Positions 1 to 12,139 of a stretch of 64,000 bases of DNA are shown one piece after another. Position 1 is the first letter of the stretch; every line of letters starts with the position of its first letter. Source of the DNA: Streptomyces sp. NBC_01198 (lineage in GTDB: Bacteria > Actinomycetota > Actinomycetes > Streptomycetales > Streptomycetaceae). The stretch is taken from the NCBI RefSeq assembly GCF_036010485.1, contig NZ_CP108568.1, positions 372,001-436,000 of the forward strand. Reading direction: 5' to 3'. The position numbers and the translations under genes are program-made. The notes under the pieces are model-generated. The model made no database searches. It saw only the letters and a program-made list of their open reading frames with translations, and had not been told where the DNA came from.

Positions 1-579
1 GTCGGGCCGGTAACCGGCCACCGCCCGCAGGTCGTTGCGTACGAGGTGCAGGAAGCGCGCCCGGAACTCCGGGAGTTCGTCGATCCGCGGATGCATGCCG
101 CCCATGAGGGCGAGGCGGCGCATGAGTTCGTCGTCGGGCAGGTCGGTGTCGGGCAGGCCGTCCGGGACCCGGTGGCCGGGGGCGGCCCTGCCGGACACCC
201 CGACCCATGCGGGGGCCACGCCGTCGGCCTCAAGCAGCCGGGCCGTCTCGTGGGCGACGACCGCGCCGAGGCTGTGGCCGAACAGCGCGAGGGGCACGCC
301 GTCCGCCCAGGGGCGTATCCGGTCCGCGGTCCAGGCCGCCAGGCGTGCCATGTCGGCCAGCGGCGGCTGGGTGTGGCTCTTGCCCCGCCCGGGCAGGTCG
401 AGGAGCAGCAGCTCCCAGTCCTGCGGCAGCAGCCGGCTCAGCGGGAAGTACGCGGCCGCCGAACCGCCGGCGTGGTGGATCACCACCAGGCGCAGCCGCG
501 GCTCGGCGACGGGCCTGGGCCGGACGAACGCGGCGGCGGCGTCCGCCGGCCGGGGGGCCACCGCCTGGCGGGCGTTCAT
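1..579 (-). CDS. Type II thioesterase, partial (C-terminus off left edge)
   Basis: An alpha/beta-hydrolase of the type II (editing) thioesterase family found beside PKS and NRPS genes. These enzymes free stalled or mis-primed acyl chains from carrier proteins. The visible 193 residues contain an oxyanion-region VIHHAGGSA motif near the N-terminus and the nucleophile elbow GHSLGA with Ser103. The family is usually about 250 residues, so the catalytic His should lie beyond the window edge. The start is the ATG at 579, whose ATGA overlaps the stop of the upstream KS-ACP gene by 4 bases. That coupling shows it belongs to the PKS operon. An offloading role for the left PKS operon, which has no integrated TE in view, is possible but inferred. 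Confidence 0.9.
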   Translation of the reverse strand, partial: MNARQAVAPRPADAAAAFVRPRPVAEPRLRLVVIHHAGGSAAAYFPLSRLLPQDWELLLLDLPGRGKSHTQPPLADMARLAAWTADRIRPWADGVPLALFGHSLGAVVAHETARLLEADGVAPAWVGVSGRAAPGHRVPDGLPDTDLPDDELMRRLALMGGMHPRIDELPEFRARFLHLVRNDLRAVAGYRPD

Positions 580-3044
580 CGGCCGGCCGCCGCGGGATCG
601 GCCTCGGCGGTGGCGGTGATGTCCCGGGCGAGCGAGCCGAGCAGTTCGGTCAGCGGCAGGTCGAGCGCCAGTTCCTCGGCCGTCAGCCCGAACGTGTAGT
701 GCTCCTCGACGCGGGTGATGAACAGGGTCGAGATGAAGGAGTCGCCGCCGCCGTCCAGGAAGGACAGCGCCGGGTCGAGGGGCTCGTCGGAGTGCAGCAC
801 CTCCTGCAACTGGCCGAGCAGGAAGGCCTCGACGGCCGCGGTGTCCCGCGGGTCGGGTGCGGCAGGGCCGGCTGCCTCGGCGCCGGCTCCGGCGGTGCGG
901 GCTGCGGCGCCCATCGCGGGCTCGTCGATCCAGAAGCGGCGCCGCTGGAAGGGGTAGGTGGGCAGGTCGCCGAGCAGCCGCGCACCGGGTGCCCGCAGGG
1001 CGTCAAGGCGCAACTCGGCTCCGGCGGCGAACAGTTCGCCGAGTGCGCCGAGCAGCAGCCGGTGCGCGTCCTGCGGCCGGCCGCCGGTCAGCGGCGCCTC
1101 GTGCGGCTCGCCGCCCGTCTGCCAGCGCAGCCGGGTCGGTCCGCGGCCGGCCGGACGGTCGCCGAGGGTGACCCGTAGGCCGAACTCCGCCAGCAGCGCC
1201 GCCAGTTGCCCGGCGGGCGGCGCAGAGTCGCCGCCGCGGGCGGCGGGCACGGCCTGCAGCAGCACCTCGACCGCCGCGGACAGCTCCGTGTCGTCGGAGC
1301 CCGGCAGCAGGGTCAGCTCGCGCGGCACCACGGCGCGTTCGGCGCGCGTCGCCGGGGCAGCGTCGGACAGCCCCTCGACGCCGGCGTCGAGCTCGTCGGC
1401 CAGCTCGGCGGCGCTGCTGCCGGTGACCGCGATCCGTACCGGATGGGCGGCCCGGCCGCAGCGCAGGGTGTGGCACAGCGACGCGGTCTGCCCGGGGTCG
1501 CCCTTGCGGAGCCGGTCGGCGAGCCGTCCGGCGAGTATCGCGAGCGCCGCCGGGTCCTTCGCGGAGACGGTGAGCAGTTCCGGCCCGCCGTCCTCGATGT
1601 CCTCGCCAGCGGCGGCCGTCGCGTCCCCGGCCGCCGGTGCGTACGCCTCGAGCAGCGCGTGCGCGTTGGTGCCGCTCATGCCGAAGGAGTTGACGCCGGC
1701 GATCCGCCGGGGCAGCTGCTCGGGCCAGGGCTGGTTGGTCCGCGGCACGGTGAAGCCGGTCGCGTCCCAGGGGATGTGCGGGTTGAGCGGGCCGTCGTCC
1801 TCGGCGGCGGCCGCCGGGATCTCGCCGTGCCGCAGCATCAGGACGGTCTTGATGAGCGCGGCGATGCCCGAGGCGGCTTCCAGGTGCCCGAGCCGGGACT
1901 TGACGCTGCCGATGGGCAGCGGGAAGCCGCGCTCGCGCACGGCGGCGCCGATCACCCCGTCGAGGGCGCCGACCTCGATGGGGTCGCCCAGCGCGGTGCC
2001 GGTGCCGTGCGCCTCGATCCAGCCGATCTCCGCGGGGTCGACCCGGGCGTCGTCGAGCGCGGCGCGGATGACCTCCTGCTGGGCGGGGCCGTTGGGGGCA
2101 GTGAGCCCGGAGGCGGCGCCGTCGTGGTTGACGGCGGTGCCGCGCAGCACCGCGAGCACCGGGCGGCCCTGGCGTTCGGCGTCGGCCAGCCGCATCAGCA
2201 CCAGCACGCCGACGCCCTCACCGCGGCCGTAGCCGTCGGCGGAGGCCAGGAACGACTTCGACCTGCCGGTCGGCGACAGGGCCCTGGTCTGGCTGAGCGA
2301 GACCATCAAGTTGGCGGACAGCAGCAGGTTGGAGCCGCACAGCAGCGCGTACTCGCACTCGCGGGCCCGCAGACCGCGGGCGGCCAGGTGCAGTGCGGTC
2401 AGCGAGGACGAGCATGCGGTGTCGACGCTGAGCACCGGGCCGCTGAAGCCCATCACGTGGCTGATCCGCCCGGCGCCGAAGCACAGGCCGCCGCCGGTGG
2501 TGTAGTACGGGTCGATGCCGGTGGTGTCCGCGCGATCCTCAAGACGCTCCAGGTACTCGGACGCCATCATGCCGAGGTAGACGCCCACGTTGAGCCGGTC
2601 GGAGCGGCGTACCGGCACCCCGGCCCGCTCCAGCGCCTCCCACGCGGTCTCCAGCAGCATGCGCTGCTGCGGGTCGAGGAGCTTGGCCTCGCGCTGGGAG
2701 ATGCCGAAGAAGTCGGCGTCGAAGTGCGCGATGTCGTCCAGGAAGCCCGCCTGGTCGACGTAGGAGCGGCCTGGCTTGCCCGGTACGGGGTCGTAGACGG
2801 CCCGCAGGCCGGGGCGGTCCTCGGGGATCGGCCGGTAGGCGGTGGCGTCGCCGCGCAGGAAGTCCCAGTAGCCGTCCGGCGAGTCGAGCCCGCCGGGCAG
2901 CCGCAGCGCCATGCCGACGACGGCCAGCGGGGCGTGCCGCTCGTCCTCCAGCTCGCGGATCCTGGCCTGGAGGCGGCGGGAGTGCTTCAGCTGGTCCTCC
3001 ATCAGCCGGCGTATCTCATCGGCGTCCATGCTGTCCCGCCTCAT
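576..3044 (-). CDS. AT-less PKS module, KS-ACP
   Basis: An 822-residue type I PKS protein. An N-terminal coiled-coil docking helix (residues about 6-35, IRRLMEDQLKHSRRLQARIR) precedes a KS (about 37-455) with an intact active site: VDTACSSS with Cys211, EAHGTGT and KSRLGHLEAASG. No acyltransferase follows: there is no GHSxG and no YASH or HAFH motif. Instead about 230 residues of linker end in [12 protein letters not shown], the usual post-AT linker, and then an ACP (about 735-800, DGGGDSFIS, Ser769). There are no reductive domains, so a beta-keto product is expected if the module is loaded in trans. The start ATG at 3044 overlaps the stop of the upstream PKS gene (ATGA). The N-terminal helix fits the C-terminal docking tail of that protein. 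Confidence 0.93.
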   Translation of the reverse strand: MRRDSMDADEIRRLMEDQLKHSRRLQARIRELEDERHAPLAVVGMALRLPGGLDSPDGYWDFLRGDATAYRPIPEDRPGLRAVYDPVPGKPGRSYVDQAGFLDDIAHFDADFFGISQREAKLLDPQQRMLLETAWEALERAGVPVRRSDRLNVGVYLGMMASEYLERLEDRADTTGIDPYYTTGGGLCFGAGRISHVMGFSGPVLSVDTACSSSLTALHLAARGLRARECEYALLCGSNLLLSANLMVSLSQTRALSPTGRSKSFLASADGYGRGEGVGVLVLMRLADAERQGRPVLAVLRGTAVNHDGAASGLTAPNGPAQQEVIRAALDDARVDPAEIGWIEAHGTGTALGDPIEVGALDGVIGAAVRERGFPLPIGSVKSRLGHLEAASGIAALIKTVLMLRHGEIPAAAAEDDGPLNPHIPWDATGFTVPRTNQPWPEQLPRRIAGVNSFGMSGTNAHALLEAYAPAAGDATAAAGEDIEDGGPELLTVSAKDPAALAILAGRLADRLRKGDPGQTASLCHTLRCGRAAHPVRIAVTGSSAAELADELDAGVEGLSDAAPATRAERAVVPRELTLLPGSDDTELSAAVEVLLQAVPAARGGDSAPPAGQLAALLAEFGLRVTLGDRPAGRGPTRLRWQTGGEPHEAPLTGGRPQDAHRLLLGALGELFAAGAELRLDALRAPGARLLGDLPTYPFQRRRFWIDEPAMGAAARTAGAGAEAAGPAAPDPRDTAAVEAFLLGQLQEVLHSDEPLDPALSFLDGGGDSFISTLFITRVEEHYTFGLTAEELALDLPLTELLGSLARDITATAEADPAAAGR

Positions 3045-6000
3045 TTCTCTGTGGTCACATCTGCTTGCACGGCCTGCAGCAGCTCGTCGAAGGACAGTCC
3101 GGCCAGGTCCCCGCTCTCCTGCGCGGGGACTTCCGCTGCTCCGGGGGTGGACGGCGGCGGACCGTACGCGGGTACGCCGTCGGATTCAGGTGCGGGTGCG
3201 GCTGCGGTGCCGGTCGCGGGGACCGGTGGCGCCGCTGGTGCCGGGACCGGGAAGAGCAGGCCGAGGGTGTGGGCCGCGAGGCGTGCGACGGTCGGGTGGT
3301 CGAGCGCCACCGTGGCCGGCAGGTCGTGGCCCACGGCGTCGGACAGCCGGGTGCGCAGGTCGATGATCATGATCGAGTCGAGCCCGGCCTCGGCGAAGCC
3401 GAGGTCGTCGTCGGCTGCCGTCTCTGCGCCGACCGTCGCGTCGACCATCTCCCGCAGTTCCTTGCGCAGCCGCTCGTCCCTGGACTCGGGCGGCAGCCCG
3501 GCCAGTTCGTCGCGCAGCCTGCCGCGGTCGGGCGGCGCGGCCGCCTGGCGCGGGGGGCCGGCGGGGCGGCGCAGCAGGGCGCCGTCCAGCAGCCCGGCCC
3601 GCGTTCCGCCGCAGCGGGTCGCCGACGCCTCCGCGTAGGCGTCGGCGTCGAGGGCGACCGCCACCAGCCGGCGCGGGTCGCCGCCGAGCGCGACCTTGAG
3701 CAGGTCCTCGGCCTCGGGGTCGGTGAGCGGGCGCAGCCCCTGCCTGGCCGCCGCGGCGCGCACGGCGGCGGAGTCGGCGAGGCCGCCGCCGCCCGACGGG
3801 ATCCAGGGCCCCCAGTCGACGGTGGTCGCGGGGACGCCCGTTGCCCGCAGGCGGCGGGCGAGCCCGGCCAGGAAGCCGTTGGCGGCGGCGTAGTTGGCCT
3901 GGCCGGCGGAGCCGAGGACGGCGGAGGCCGAGGAGAAGAGCACCAGGGCGTCGAGCTCCTGGCCCTCCAGCGCCGCCGCCAACTGCACGGCGCCCGCGGC
4001 CTTGGCGGCGAAGGCCGTGCCGAAGTCGTCCTCGGTGAGCTGGTCGAAGGCCCGGTCGGAGGTCGCGCCCGCCAGGTGCAGCACCGCACGCAGCGGTGCC
4101 CCGGCGGCGGCGGTGGCGACCGCGGCCCGGCAGTCCGCCGGGTCGGTGACGTCACCGCGCACCACGTCCACCCGCAGCCCGCTGCTGGTGAGTTCGGCGA
4201 TCACGGCCCGCGCCGCGGCGTCCGGTTCCGAGCGCCCCATCAGGGTGACCGCGGAGAAGCCGGCCCGTCCCAGCGCGGCGGCGGCGCTCAGGCCGAGTGC
4301 CCCGAGCCCGCCGGTGACCAGCGCGGCGCCGCCGCTCGGTGGTACGTCGCCGGCGGCGGGCGGTACGGCGGACAGCCGCGCCGCACGTACGCCGTCTGCG
4401 CCGACCAGCAGCCGCGGTTCGGCGACCGCGGCGTCGAGCTCGCGGTCCAGCGCCCTGGCCACGACGTCCGGCTGCCAGTCCGCGCCGAGTCCCAGCCTCA
4501 GCAGCAGCCGGCCGGGCTGCTCGGCCTCGACGGACGCGAGCATCCCCCACAACGCCTCGGTGACCGGCGCCTGTTCGTCCCCCTCGGGGGCCAGCACGGC
4601 GTAGGGCACGTCCTGTTCCACCGCGCGCAGCCCGCGGGCCAGCGCGGTGGTCGCGCCCAGCGCCGAGGCGGCGGACCCGCCCTCGTCGCGGGCCCGTTCG
4701 CCCTCGCCGGGCTCGGCGGTGACCTGCTCGTCCGGCTCCTCCGCGAAGCGGGCGTCGACCACCAGCTCGGTGCCGGCGGGCGGGGCGGCGCCGGGTGCGG
4801 GGGCGTCCACCCGGTGCCCGTAGGACTCCAGGGCGTCGCGGAGGGCGCGGCCGGGCTTGGACTCGGCGCCCAGCAGGGCGACCCGCAGCGGGCGCCGAGC
4901 GGAGTCGGTGGACGGCAGCGCGGGGGTGTCGCGCCACAGGAGCTGGTAGGCGTGCGGGACGCCGCCGCGCAGCGAGCGTTCCAGGACCGAGCGCGGGGCG
5001 CGCCGGAAGCGGAAGTCGTCGGCGGCCAGCACCGTACGGCCGGTGCCGTCGAAGAGGTGCAGGTCGGCCGATTCGACCTGCATCAGGCCGTCGTCGCCGC
5101 CGGTGTGCCGGGTCGCCGTGATGTGGCCCCACAGGGTGCTGCCGGGCGCCGGGCGGCCGGGGAAGGCCACCCGGGCCAGCGCGAACGGGATGGCGAGGCC
5201 GGCCTCCTCGGCCGGCTCGCCCTCCGCCGCGGTGCCCACCGTGAAGACCACGGCGCTCTGCAGGACGGAGTCCAGCAGCCCCGGGTGGATCTCGTAGGAG
5301 GCGGGGGCCTCGCGCGGGTCGTCGGGCTCGGCGTAGCGGATCAGCGCCTCGTCGCCGCGGATCCACACCTCGTCGATCCAGCGGAAGGAGGGGCCGAGGT
5401 GGTAGCCGAGCGCGCGCAGGTGGCCGTAGAAGTCCGCGCCGGTGAGGTGGCGTTCGGCCGCGGCGGCGAAGGCCCGCGGGGCGGGGGCCGGCGGGGCCGT
5501 CAGGTCGGCCTGCGGCACGATCCGGGCGGACAGGTGCTGCTGCCACTCGTCGCGGTCGGCGTCGACCAGGCTGTGGACGCTCACCTGCCCGCTGCCCAGC
5601 TCCTCGACGATCTGCAGCTCGTAGCGCTCGCCGTCGTGCAGCACCAGCGCGCGCGGGAAGTACAGGTCGGCCAGCTCCACCGGTGCGCCGCCCTGCCCGA
5701 GGGCGGACAGCACGGTCGCGGTCTGCGACGCGCCGGGCACCGACACGGTGCCGAACAGCCGGTGGTCGGTCAGGTGCGCCGGATAGGCGGTGGTGCGCTC
5801 GGTGCGCCACACCCTGCCGCGCAGGCCCGGCGAGCGCAGCTCCGTACCCCAGGCAGGTCCCGCCGCGGCCGGCTCGGCGCCGGGGGCGGACTCGGCCGCC
5901 GCGGCCGTCCAGTGCCGGGTGCGGGCGAACGGGTAGCGCGGTGCGCTGTCGTCGTGGCCGGCGGCGGCGTGCACGCGCCGCCAGTCGAGGTCCTGCCCGG

Positions 6001-9000
6001 CCTCGTAGAGGACCCGGACGGCGCCGAGCAGTCCGGCGCGGTCCGCCGAGCCGCGGCGCAGCGACGGGGCGACGCCGCAGGGCGGGGTGAGGCCGGCGCC
6101 CTTGACCAGGTTGACCAGGGTGCGGTCGGGGCCGATCTCCAGGCAGACGTCGATGTCCAGTTCGCCGAGCTGGCGCAGCCCGTCGAGGAAGCGGACCGGG
6201 TTGCGGGCGTGCCGCCGCCAGTAGGCGGCGTCGTACTCGCCGGGGCCGGCGAGCCGCCCGGTGACGTTGGTGATCAGCGGGGTGTGCGGGTCGGCGAAGG
6301 TGAACGTGTCGAGCAGCGCGGAGAACTCGTCCATCGCCGGTTCGAGCAGCCGTGAGTGGAAGGCGTGCGAGACGGCGAGCTTGCGCGCCTTGACGCCCTC
6401 GGACTTCAGCCGGGCCGCGAGCGCGTCGACCGCGTCGGGATCGCCGGAGACCACGGTGGCCTCGGGGCCGTTGAGCACCGCCACGTCCAGCTCCAGGCCC
6501 TCGGTCCACTCCCGGACGCTGTCCTCGGGCGCGGCGATCGCCAGCATCGCGCCGCGCCGGGTGCCCTGCATCAGCCGGGCACGTGCGGCGATCAGCGCGA
6601 GCCCGGTGGCGCGGTCCATCGCCCCTGCCTGCATGGCGGCGGAGATCTCACCGACGCTGTGGCCGAGCACCACCGCGGGGCGTACTCCCCAGGACTCCCA
6701 CAGGGCTGCCAGCGCGGTCTGCAGGGTGACCAGGGCCGGCTGGGTGACACGGGTCTCGTTGATCGCGGTGCGGTCGTCGCCGTAGAGGACCAGGTCGGTC
6801 AGGGAGCTGCCCAGGGCGGGGGCGACGACCCGGTCGCAGGCGTCGAAGACGTCCCGGAAGACCGGCTCGGTCTCGTACAGCTCGCGGCCCATGCCGAAGA
6901 ACTGGCTGCCCTGCCCGGTGAAGAGGAAGGCGACCCGCGGCGCGCCGGCCCGGGCCAGCGCGACCGGGGTGCGCTCGTCGAGCGCCGCGAGCAGCTGCTC
7001 GCGGCCGCGGCCCGCGACGGCCCGCCGGTAGGGGAAGTGGCTGCGGCCGGCGGCCGCGGTGGCCACCAGGGGGGGGACGTCCTCGTCCCGGCAGCCGGCG
7101 AGCCGGTCCCGCCAGGCGTCGGTCAGCCGCTCGATGCCGCCCGCGTCGGGGGCGGACAGCGGCAGCAGGTGGTGCTCGGACGGCTCGGGGCGGGTCTCGG
7201 ACGTGCCGTCGGGGAGGGGGGACGACGGCACGTCCGAGAGGATCAGATGGGCGTTGGTCCCGGTGAAGCCGAAACCGGACACGCCCGCGACCCGCGGCCG
7301 GGAGCCGCGCGGCCAGGGGTGGGCGGCGTCGACCACCCGGACGTTCATCGCCGACCATTGCACGTGCGGGTTGGGCTCGCCGAAGTGCAGGTCGGCGGGG
7401 ATGGTGTCGTGCCGCAGCGCGAGCACCGTCTTGAAGACGGCGGCCATGCCGGCCGCGGTCTCGCAGTGGCCGACGTTGCTCTTGACCGAGCCCACGAGCA
7501 GCGGTTCGTCCGGCGCGCGGCCCTGGCCGAGCACCCGCCAGGCGGCGCCGACCTCGATCGGGTCGCCGATCGAGGTGCCGGTGCCGTGCGCCTCCAGATA
7601 CGACACCTCGGCGGGGTCGGTGTGCGCGTCGCCGAGTGCCGCGGTGATCATCGCCTCCTGGGCGACGCCGTTGGGCACGGTCAGCCCGGAGGACGCGCCG
7701 TCCTGGTTGACGGCGCTGCCGCGGATCACCGCGAGCACCCGGTCGCCGTCGCGGCGGGCGTCGGCGAGCCGCTTGAGCACCAGCACGCCGCAGCCCTCGG
7801 AGCGGGCGAAGCCGTCCGCGTCGGCGGCGAAGGTGCGGCAGCGGCCGGTCGGCGACAGCATGTGCGCCTGGCTCACGGCGGTCCACGACATCGGGTCGAG
7901 CAGCACGTTGACGCCGCCGGCCAGCGCGGTGTCGCTCTCGCCAGAGCGCAGCGAGCGCACCGCGAGATGGAGCGCCACCAGCGAGGATGAGCAGGCCGTG
8001 TCGACGGCCATCGCGGGGCCGTTGAGCCCGAGGGTGTACGCGATTCGGCCTGCCGCGGCGTTCAGCGCGGTGCCGGTGCTGTAGTAGGCGTCGATGTGCG
8101 GGGTGCCGCCGCGGGCCAGCAGCCGGGCGTAGTCGGCGTAGCCGATTCCGACGAAGACGCCGGTGCGGGTGCCGCGCAGCCGTCCCGGTGCGATGCCGCC
8201 GTCCTCCAGGGCGTGCCAGGCGGACTCCAGCAGCAGCCGCTGCTGCGGGTCGAGGTTGTCGGCCTCGCGGGCGGGGACGGAGAAGAAGGCCGAGTCGAAG
8301 CGGTCGACGTCGTCGAGGTAGCCGCCCTCCAGGGTGGTGATCCGGTCGGAGCCGAGGGTGTGGGCGTCCCAGCGGCCCTCGGGCGGTGCGGTGACGCCGT
8401 CGCGGCCCTCGCTGAGCAGTGCCCAGAAGTCCTCGACGGTCGGTGCCTGCGGGAAGCGGCCGGCCATGCCGACGATGGCGATCGGGTCGGCGGCCGGGGT
8501 GCCGGTCGCGGCCGGCTGCGGCTCGTCGGCCGGTACGGCCTGCGCGTCCCGCGCGACCGCCGGCGTCCGCGGTGCGGCCTGCGGGGCCGGGCGGTGTACG
8601 AGCGCGGGGCCGGCGAGCAGGTGCGCGGCGAGGGTCGCGACGGTCGGGTGGTCGAAGACGTCGGTGACCTGCACGGTGGTGCCGAAGGCGGCGCCGATCC
8701 TGACCGCGAGGTCCACGGCGGTGATCGAGTCGAGCCCCTGGTCGTAGAAGCCGACGTCGGTGCGCAGGTCCGAGGCGCCGGCGTGGCCGAGTTGCTCGGC
8801 GACCAGCCGGGCGACGTGGGCGCGGGCGGCAGCGGCACGTTCGCGCTCGGGGAGCGCGGCCAACTCGCCGGCGATCGAGGGCACATCGGGCTGCGCCTGG
8901 GCCGGACCCGCGGCGGCGGCGAACAGTCCGCGGGGCCGCAGTACGGCCATGGTGGAGCGGAGCCGGTCCACGTCGAGCGGGCAGGCGATCAGCAGGCCGT

Positions 9001-12000
9001 CCGGCCCGGGCACCGCACCGGTCAACGCGGCCCGGCCGGTGGGCGCGTCGAGCGCCCCGATCCCCAACCGGGCTGAGCGCTCGCGCAGTTCGGCGTCCGC
9101 CATGCCCTGGCCGGCGAGGTCCCAGGGCCCGAAGGCGATGCTCACCGCGGGCAGTCCGAGCGAGCGCCGGTGCGCGGCGATCGAGTCCAGTGCCCCGTTC
9201 GCCGCGGAGTAGGCCGCGTGGCCCTCGGTGCCCCACACCGCGGAGACCGACGAGGCCAGTACGAAGAAGTCCAGCGGCCAGCCGCGGGAGGCCAGATGCA
9301 GCCACCAGCCGCCCGACGCCTTGGCGCCGATCTCGGTGAGCATGCCGGCGGCGGTCAACTCGGCGGCGGGCGTGCGGTGGACGACGCCTGCCGCGTGCAC
9401 CACCCCCCGCACGGCGGGCATCCGGCTCAGCGCGGACAGCGCCGCCTCCAGCGCGTGCGGGGTGTCGCTGCCGCCGCCGCGGTAGACGGCGGTGACGCCG
9501 GCCTGGTCCAGCCGGTCGAGGAACTCCGCCGCCTCCGGGCCGAGTTCGGTGCGGTCCTTGCGGCCGATCAGCAGCAGGTGGCGGGCGCCGCGGCGGACGA
9601 GGGCGTCCACCAGCTCGCGGCCGACGGCGCCGAGCGCGCCGGTCACCACGTAGGTGGCGTCGGCGACGACCTGCGGCGGTGCGGGTCGCTCCGCCGCCAC
9701 CAGGCGCGCCGCGAGCACGGCCCCGTCGCGTACCGCCGCCAGGTCCTCCAGCGGGCCCTGGGAGCCTGCCTGGCCGGCGAGATGGGCGAGCAGCGCGGTC
9801 AGATCCGCGTCGTCCGCGGCGGCCGGCAGGTCGATCACGCCCGCCCAGGTGTCGGGGAACTCCAGCCCGAGCACGGGCGCGAGCCCCTGCAGGAGCCCGC
9901 CGCTGCCGGCCTGCGCCTGCTCGCCGTCGGCGAGCCGCCGGGCGGCCGCCGTCAGCGCGGTCACCCGGCCGTGCCCGGCGCGCGCGAGCGAGGCGACCGC
10001 GGTGGCGACGGCGGCGCACTGCTCGGCGCCGGCCACGGCGGGATCAGCGTCGCCGTCCTCGGGGAAGGCGACGGCACGCGGCGCGAGCACCAACGCCGTT
10101 GACTTGGGGGGCTGTTGCCCGGCCCAGTGCCCGTCCCACGCGTCGGCGCCGACCGGCAGCGCTCCGCAGGTCCAGCCCTCGGGCACCTCCACCGCTTCGG
10201 GCGCGAGCAGCGTGCCCGGCACTCCGGCGGCGGCGGCGAGCCGGGCGAGGCGCCCGAGCAGCGCGGTGTCGTCCCCCGCGAGCACCAGACCGGCGGCGGG
10301 GCCGCCGGACGCGGGCGCCCCCCACCGCTCGGCGGCGAGGCCCGCGGCGGGTGCGGGCAGCGGCACCCACTCCAGCCGGTGGCTGGTGGGCAGGGCCGGC
10401 GGCGCGGCGGGGGCCGGCGCGGTCTGCTCGGGGGCGAAGCGGCGCCGCTGCCAGGGGTAGGTGGGCAGGTCGGTGACCACCCGTCGTACGTCCGGCAGTT
10501 CGGGGACGTCGGCGGGCTGCTGCTCCCCCGCCGCGACCGCCCGCAGCACGGCGGCCGCGCTACGCGCGTCAGGTGCCGCGATCCAGCCTGCCGTCTCCAT
10601 CCGTGTGCGGCCGGTCGTGGCGGTGGCCGCGAACGCCGGGTAGCCGGCCGGGTCGAGCGCGTCCAGGTGGTCGGCGTAGCGCGCGGCGAGGGCGCGCAGG
10701 GCCTCGGGGGTGCGGGCGGAGAGCGGGAAGCCGGCCGGGGCGGGCGGCGCTTGCGCGGCGGCCCGTTCGGGGGCCGGGCCGAGGACCACGTGCGCGTTGG
10801 TGCCGCTCATGCCGAAGGAGCTGACGCCGGCGTGGCTGCCGCCGTCCGCGGGCCAGTCCTGGAGGGCGGTCGGCACCGTGATACCGGTGCCCGACAGGTC
10901 GATCCGCGGGTTGAGGTCACGGAAGTGGACCAGCGGGGGGATCTTGCGCTCGCGCATGCACAGCACGGCCTTGACGAGCCCGGCGACGCCCGCGGCGGAC
11001 TCCAGGTGACCCATGTTGGTCTTGACCGCGCCGACCGGCAGCGGCGCCCCGCCGTTGCGGCGGCCCAGCGTCATCGCCAGGGCCTCCATCTCGATGGGGT
11101 CGCCCAGCGCGGTGCCGGTGCCGTGCGCCTCCACGTAGCCGATGTCGGCCGGTTCGAGGCCGGCTTCGGCGAGTGCCTGCTCGATCACCGCGGCCTGCGA
11201 GAGCACGTTGGGCGCGGTGAAGCCGCCGGAGCGGCCGTCCTGGTTGACGGCGGTGCCGCGGATGACCGCGTGCACCCGGTCGCCGTCGCGCTCGGCGTGG
11301 TCGAGCCGCTTGAGCACGACGACCCCGCAGCCCTCGCCGCGGGTGAAGCCGCCCGCCCTGGCGTCGAAGGTGCGGCACAGGCCGTCGGGCGAGAGCGAGC
11401 GCGTCTCCTGCACCAGCCGCATGGAGCGCGGCGACATCATCAGGTTGGCGCCCGCGGCGAAGGCGGTGTCGCACTCCCCGCGGCGCAGCGCCTGCACGGC
11501 CAGGTGCACCGAGACCAGCGAGGACGAGCACGCGGTGTCCACGGACAGCGCGGGTCCGGTCAGTCCGAGCGCGTAGGCGATGCGCCCGGCGGCGAAGTTG
11601 TGGCCGTTGCCTGTCGTCCAGTACGCGTCGGGCTCGCCGGCCAGCCACTCGCGGTAGTCCTGCCACATGATGCCCAGGTAGAAGCCGCTGCGGCTGCCCT
11701 GCAGCCGGTCGGCGGGCAGCGCGGCGTCCTCCAGCGCCTCCCAGGCCACTTCGAGCAGCATGCGGTGCTGCGGGTCGAGGTGCCTGGCCTCGCGCGGGCT
11801 GATGCCGAAGAAGGCGGCGTCGAAGTCCAGCACCTCGTCGAGGTAGCCGCCGCGCTGCGGCAGGCCGTCCCACTCGGCGCCGAACGGCCCCTTGCGGTGC
11901 GCGGGCATCGGCCGGACCAGGTCGCGGCCCTCGGCGAGTGCGGTCCAGTAGCCGTCGAGGTCCTGGATGCCGCCGGGCAGCCGCAGTCCGATGCCGACGA

Positions 12001-12118
12001 CGGCGATGGGCTGGTTGCCCTCCTGCTCGTCGAGGCGCTGCCGGAGCGTGCGGATGGTGTCGAGCGCGCGGGTGAGCGGGGTCTGCTTGGCCTGCCCGCC
12101 GGTGCGGTTCTCTTCCAT
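3041..12118 (-). CDS. Bimodular PKS: KS-KR-ACP / KS-AT-DH-KR-ACP
   Basis: A 3025-residue type I PKS. Module 1: coiled-coil N-terminus, KS (about 37-455, Cys197), no AT but a retained [11 protein letters not shown] linker, KR (TGALGAVG near 823; catalytic tyrosine in AAYSAAN; a Trp eight residues earlier and no LDD Asp, as in A-type KRs), ACP (Ser1131). Module 2: KS (Cys1376), AT (GHSVGE, Ser1821; HAFH, the malonyl-CoA signature), DH ([10 protein letters not shown] with His2119; LLDSVLQ), KR (GGLGALG near 2603, NYAAAN), ACP (Ser2915). The C-terminus ends in a docking-like tail ([18 protein letters not shown]). Module 1 should give a beta-hydroxy unit if an AT acts in trans; module 2 an enoyl unit. 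The ATG at 12118 has GAGGA about 8 bases upstream. It lies 21 bases after the preceding PKS stop. Confidence 0.93.
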   Translation of the reverse strand: MEENRTGGQAKQTPLTRALDTIRTLRQRLDEQEGNQPIAVVGIGLRLPGGIQDLDGYWTALAEGRDLVRPMPAHRKGPFGAEWDGLPQRGGYLDEVLDFDAAFFGISPREARHLDPQHRMLLEVAWEALEDAALPADRLQGSRSGFYLGIMWQDYREWLAGEPDAYWTTGNGHNFAAGRIAYALGLTGPALSVDTACSSSLVSVHLAVQALRRGECDTAFAAGANLMMSPRSMRLVQETRSLSPDGLCRTFDARAGGFTRGEGCGVVVLKRLDHAERDGDRVHAVIRGTAVNQDGRSGGFTAPNVLSQAAVIEQALAEAGLEPADIGYVEAHGTGTALGDPIEMEALAMTLGRRNGGAPLPVGAVKTNMGHLESAAGVAGLVKAVLCMRERKIPPLVHFRDLNPRIDLSGTGITVPTALQDWPADGGSHAGVSSFGMSGTNAHVVLGPAPERAAAQAPPAPAGFPLSARTPEALRALAARYADHLDALDPAGYPAFAATATTGRTRMETAGWIAAPDARSAAAVLRAVAAGEQQPADVPELPDVRRVVTDLPTYPWQRRRFAPEQTAPAPAAPPALPTSHRLEWVPLPAPAAGLAAERWGAPASGGPAAGLVLAGDDTALLGRLARLAAAAGVPGTLLAPEAVEVPEGWTCGALPVGADAWDGHWAGQQPPKSTALVLAPRAVAFPEDGDADPAVAGAEQCAAVATAVASLARAGHGRVTALTAAARRLADGEQAQAGSGGLLQGLAPVLGLEFPDTWAGVIDLPAAADDADLTALLAHLAGQAGSQGPLEDLAAVRDGAVLAARLVAAERPAPPQVVADATYVVTGALGAVGRELVDALVRRGARHLLLIGRKDRTELGPEAAEFLDRLDQAGVTAVYRGGGSDTPHALEAALSALSRMPAVRGVVHAAGVVHRTPAAELTAAGMLTEIGAKASGGWWLHLASRGWPLDFFVLASSVSAVWGTEGHAAYSAANGALDSIAAHRRSLGLPAVSIAFGPWDLAGQGMADAELRERSARLGIGALDAPTGRAALTGAVPGPDGLLIACPLDVDRLRSTMAVLRPRGLFAAAAGPAQAQPDVPSIAGELAALPERERAAAARAHVARLVAEQLGHAGASDLRTDVGFYDQGLDSITAVDLAVRIGAAFGTTVQVTDVFDHPTVATLAAHLLAGPALVHRPAPQAAPRTPAVARDAQAVPADEPQPAATGTPAADPIAIVGMAGRFPQAPTVEDFWALLSEGRDGVTAPPEGRWDAHTLGSDRITTLEGGYLDDVDRFDSAFFSVPAREADNLDPQQRLLLESAWHALEDGGIAPGRLRGTRTGVFVGIGYADYARLLARGGTPHIDAYYSTGTALNAAAGRIAYTLGLNGPAMAVDTACSSSLVALHLAVRSLRSGESDTALAGGVNVLLDPMSWTAVSQAHMLSPTGRCRTFAADADGFARSEGCGVLVLKRLADARRDGDRVLAVIRGSAVNQDGASSGLTVPNGVAQEAMITAALGDAHTDPAEVSYLEAHGTGTSIGDPIEVGAAWRVLGQGRAPDEPLLVGSVKSNVGHCETAAGMAAVFKTVLALRHDTIPADLHFGEPNPHVQWSAMNVRVVDAAHPWPRGSRPRVAGVSGFGFTGTNAHLILSDVPSSPLPDGTSETRPEPSEHHLLPLSAPDAGGIERLTDAWRDRLAGCRDEDVPPLVATAAAGRSHFPYRRAVAGRGREQLLAALDERTPVALARAGAPRVAFLFTGQGSQFFGMGRELYETEPVFRDVFDACDRVVAPALGSSLTDLVLYGDDRTAINETRVTQPALVTLQTALAALWESWGVRPAVVLGHSVGEISAAMQAGAMDRATGLALIAARARLMQGTRRGAMLAIAAPEDSVREWTEGLELDVAVLNGPEATVVSGDPDAVDALAARLKSEGVKARKLAVSHAFHSRLLEPAMDEFSALLDTFTFADPHTPLITNVTGRLAGPGEYDAAYWRRHARNPVRFLDGLRQLGELDIDVCLEIGPDRTLVNLVKGAGLTPPCGVAPSLRRGSADRAGLLGAVRVLYEAGQDLDWRRVHAAAGHDDSAPRYPFARTRHWTAAAAESAPGAEPAAAGPAWGTELRSPGLRGRVWRTERTTAYPAHLTDHRLFGTVSVPGASQTATVLSALGQGGAPVELADLYFPRALVLHDGERYELQIVEELGSGQVSVHSLVDADRDEWQQHLSARIVPQADLTAPPAPAPRAFAAAAERHLTGADFYGHLRALGYHLGPSFRWIDEVWIRGDEALIRYAEPDDPREAPASYEIHPGLLDSVLQSAVVFTVGTAAEGEPAEEAGLAIPFALARVAFPGRPAPGSTLWGHITATRHTGGDDGLMQVESADLHLFDGTGRTVLAADDFRFRRAPRSVLERSLRGGVPHAYQLLWRDTPALPSTDSARRPLRVALLGAESKPGRALRDALESYGHRVDAPAPGAAPPAGTELVVDARFAEEPDEQVTAEPGEGERARDEGGSAASALGATTALARGLRAVEQDVPYAVLAPEGDEQAPVTEALWGMLASVEAEQPGRLLLRLGLGADWQPDVVARALDRELDAAVAEPRLLVGADGVRAARLSAVPPAAGDVPPSGGAALVTGGLGALGLSAAAALGRAGFSAVTLMGRSEPDAAARAVIAELTSSGLRVDVVRGDVTDPADCRAAVATAAAGAPLRAVLHLAGATSDRAFDQLTEDDFGTAFAAKAAGAVQLAAALEGQELDALVLFSSASAVLGSAGQANYAAANGFLAGLARRLRATGVPATTVDWGPWIPSGGGGLADSAAVRAAAARQGLRPLTDPEAEDLLKVALGGDPRRLVAVALDADAYAEASATRCGGTRAGLLDGALLRRPAGPPRQAAAPPDRGRLRDELAGLPPESRDERLRKELREMVDATVGAETAADDDLGFAEAGLDSIMIIDLRTRLSDAVGHDLPATVALDHPTVARLAAHTLGLLFPVPAPAAPPVPATGTAAAPAPESDGVPAYGPPPSTPGAAEVPAQESGDLAGLSFDELLQAVQADVTTEK

Positions 12119-12139
12119 GTGTCCGTTCCTCGCTGTCGG

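Noticed and set aside
6000..8400. Module 2 of the bimodular PKS as an iterative aromatic (6-MSA-type) synthase
   Set aside because: KS-AT-DH-KR-ACP order matches, but it is fused behind another module and has docking termini, which points to ordinary modular use.
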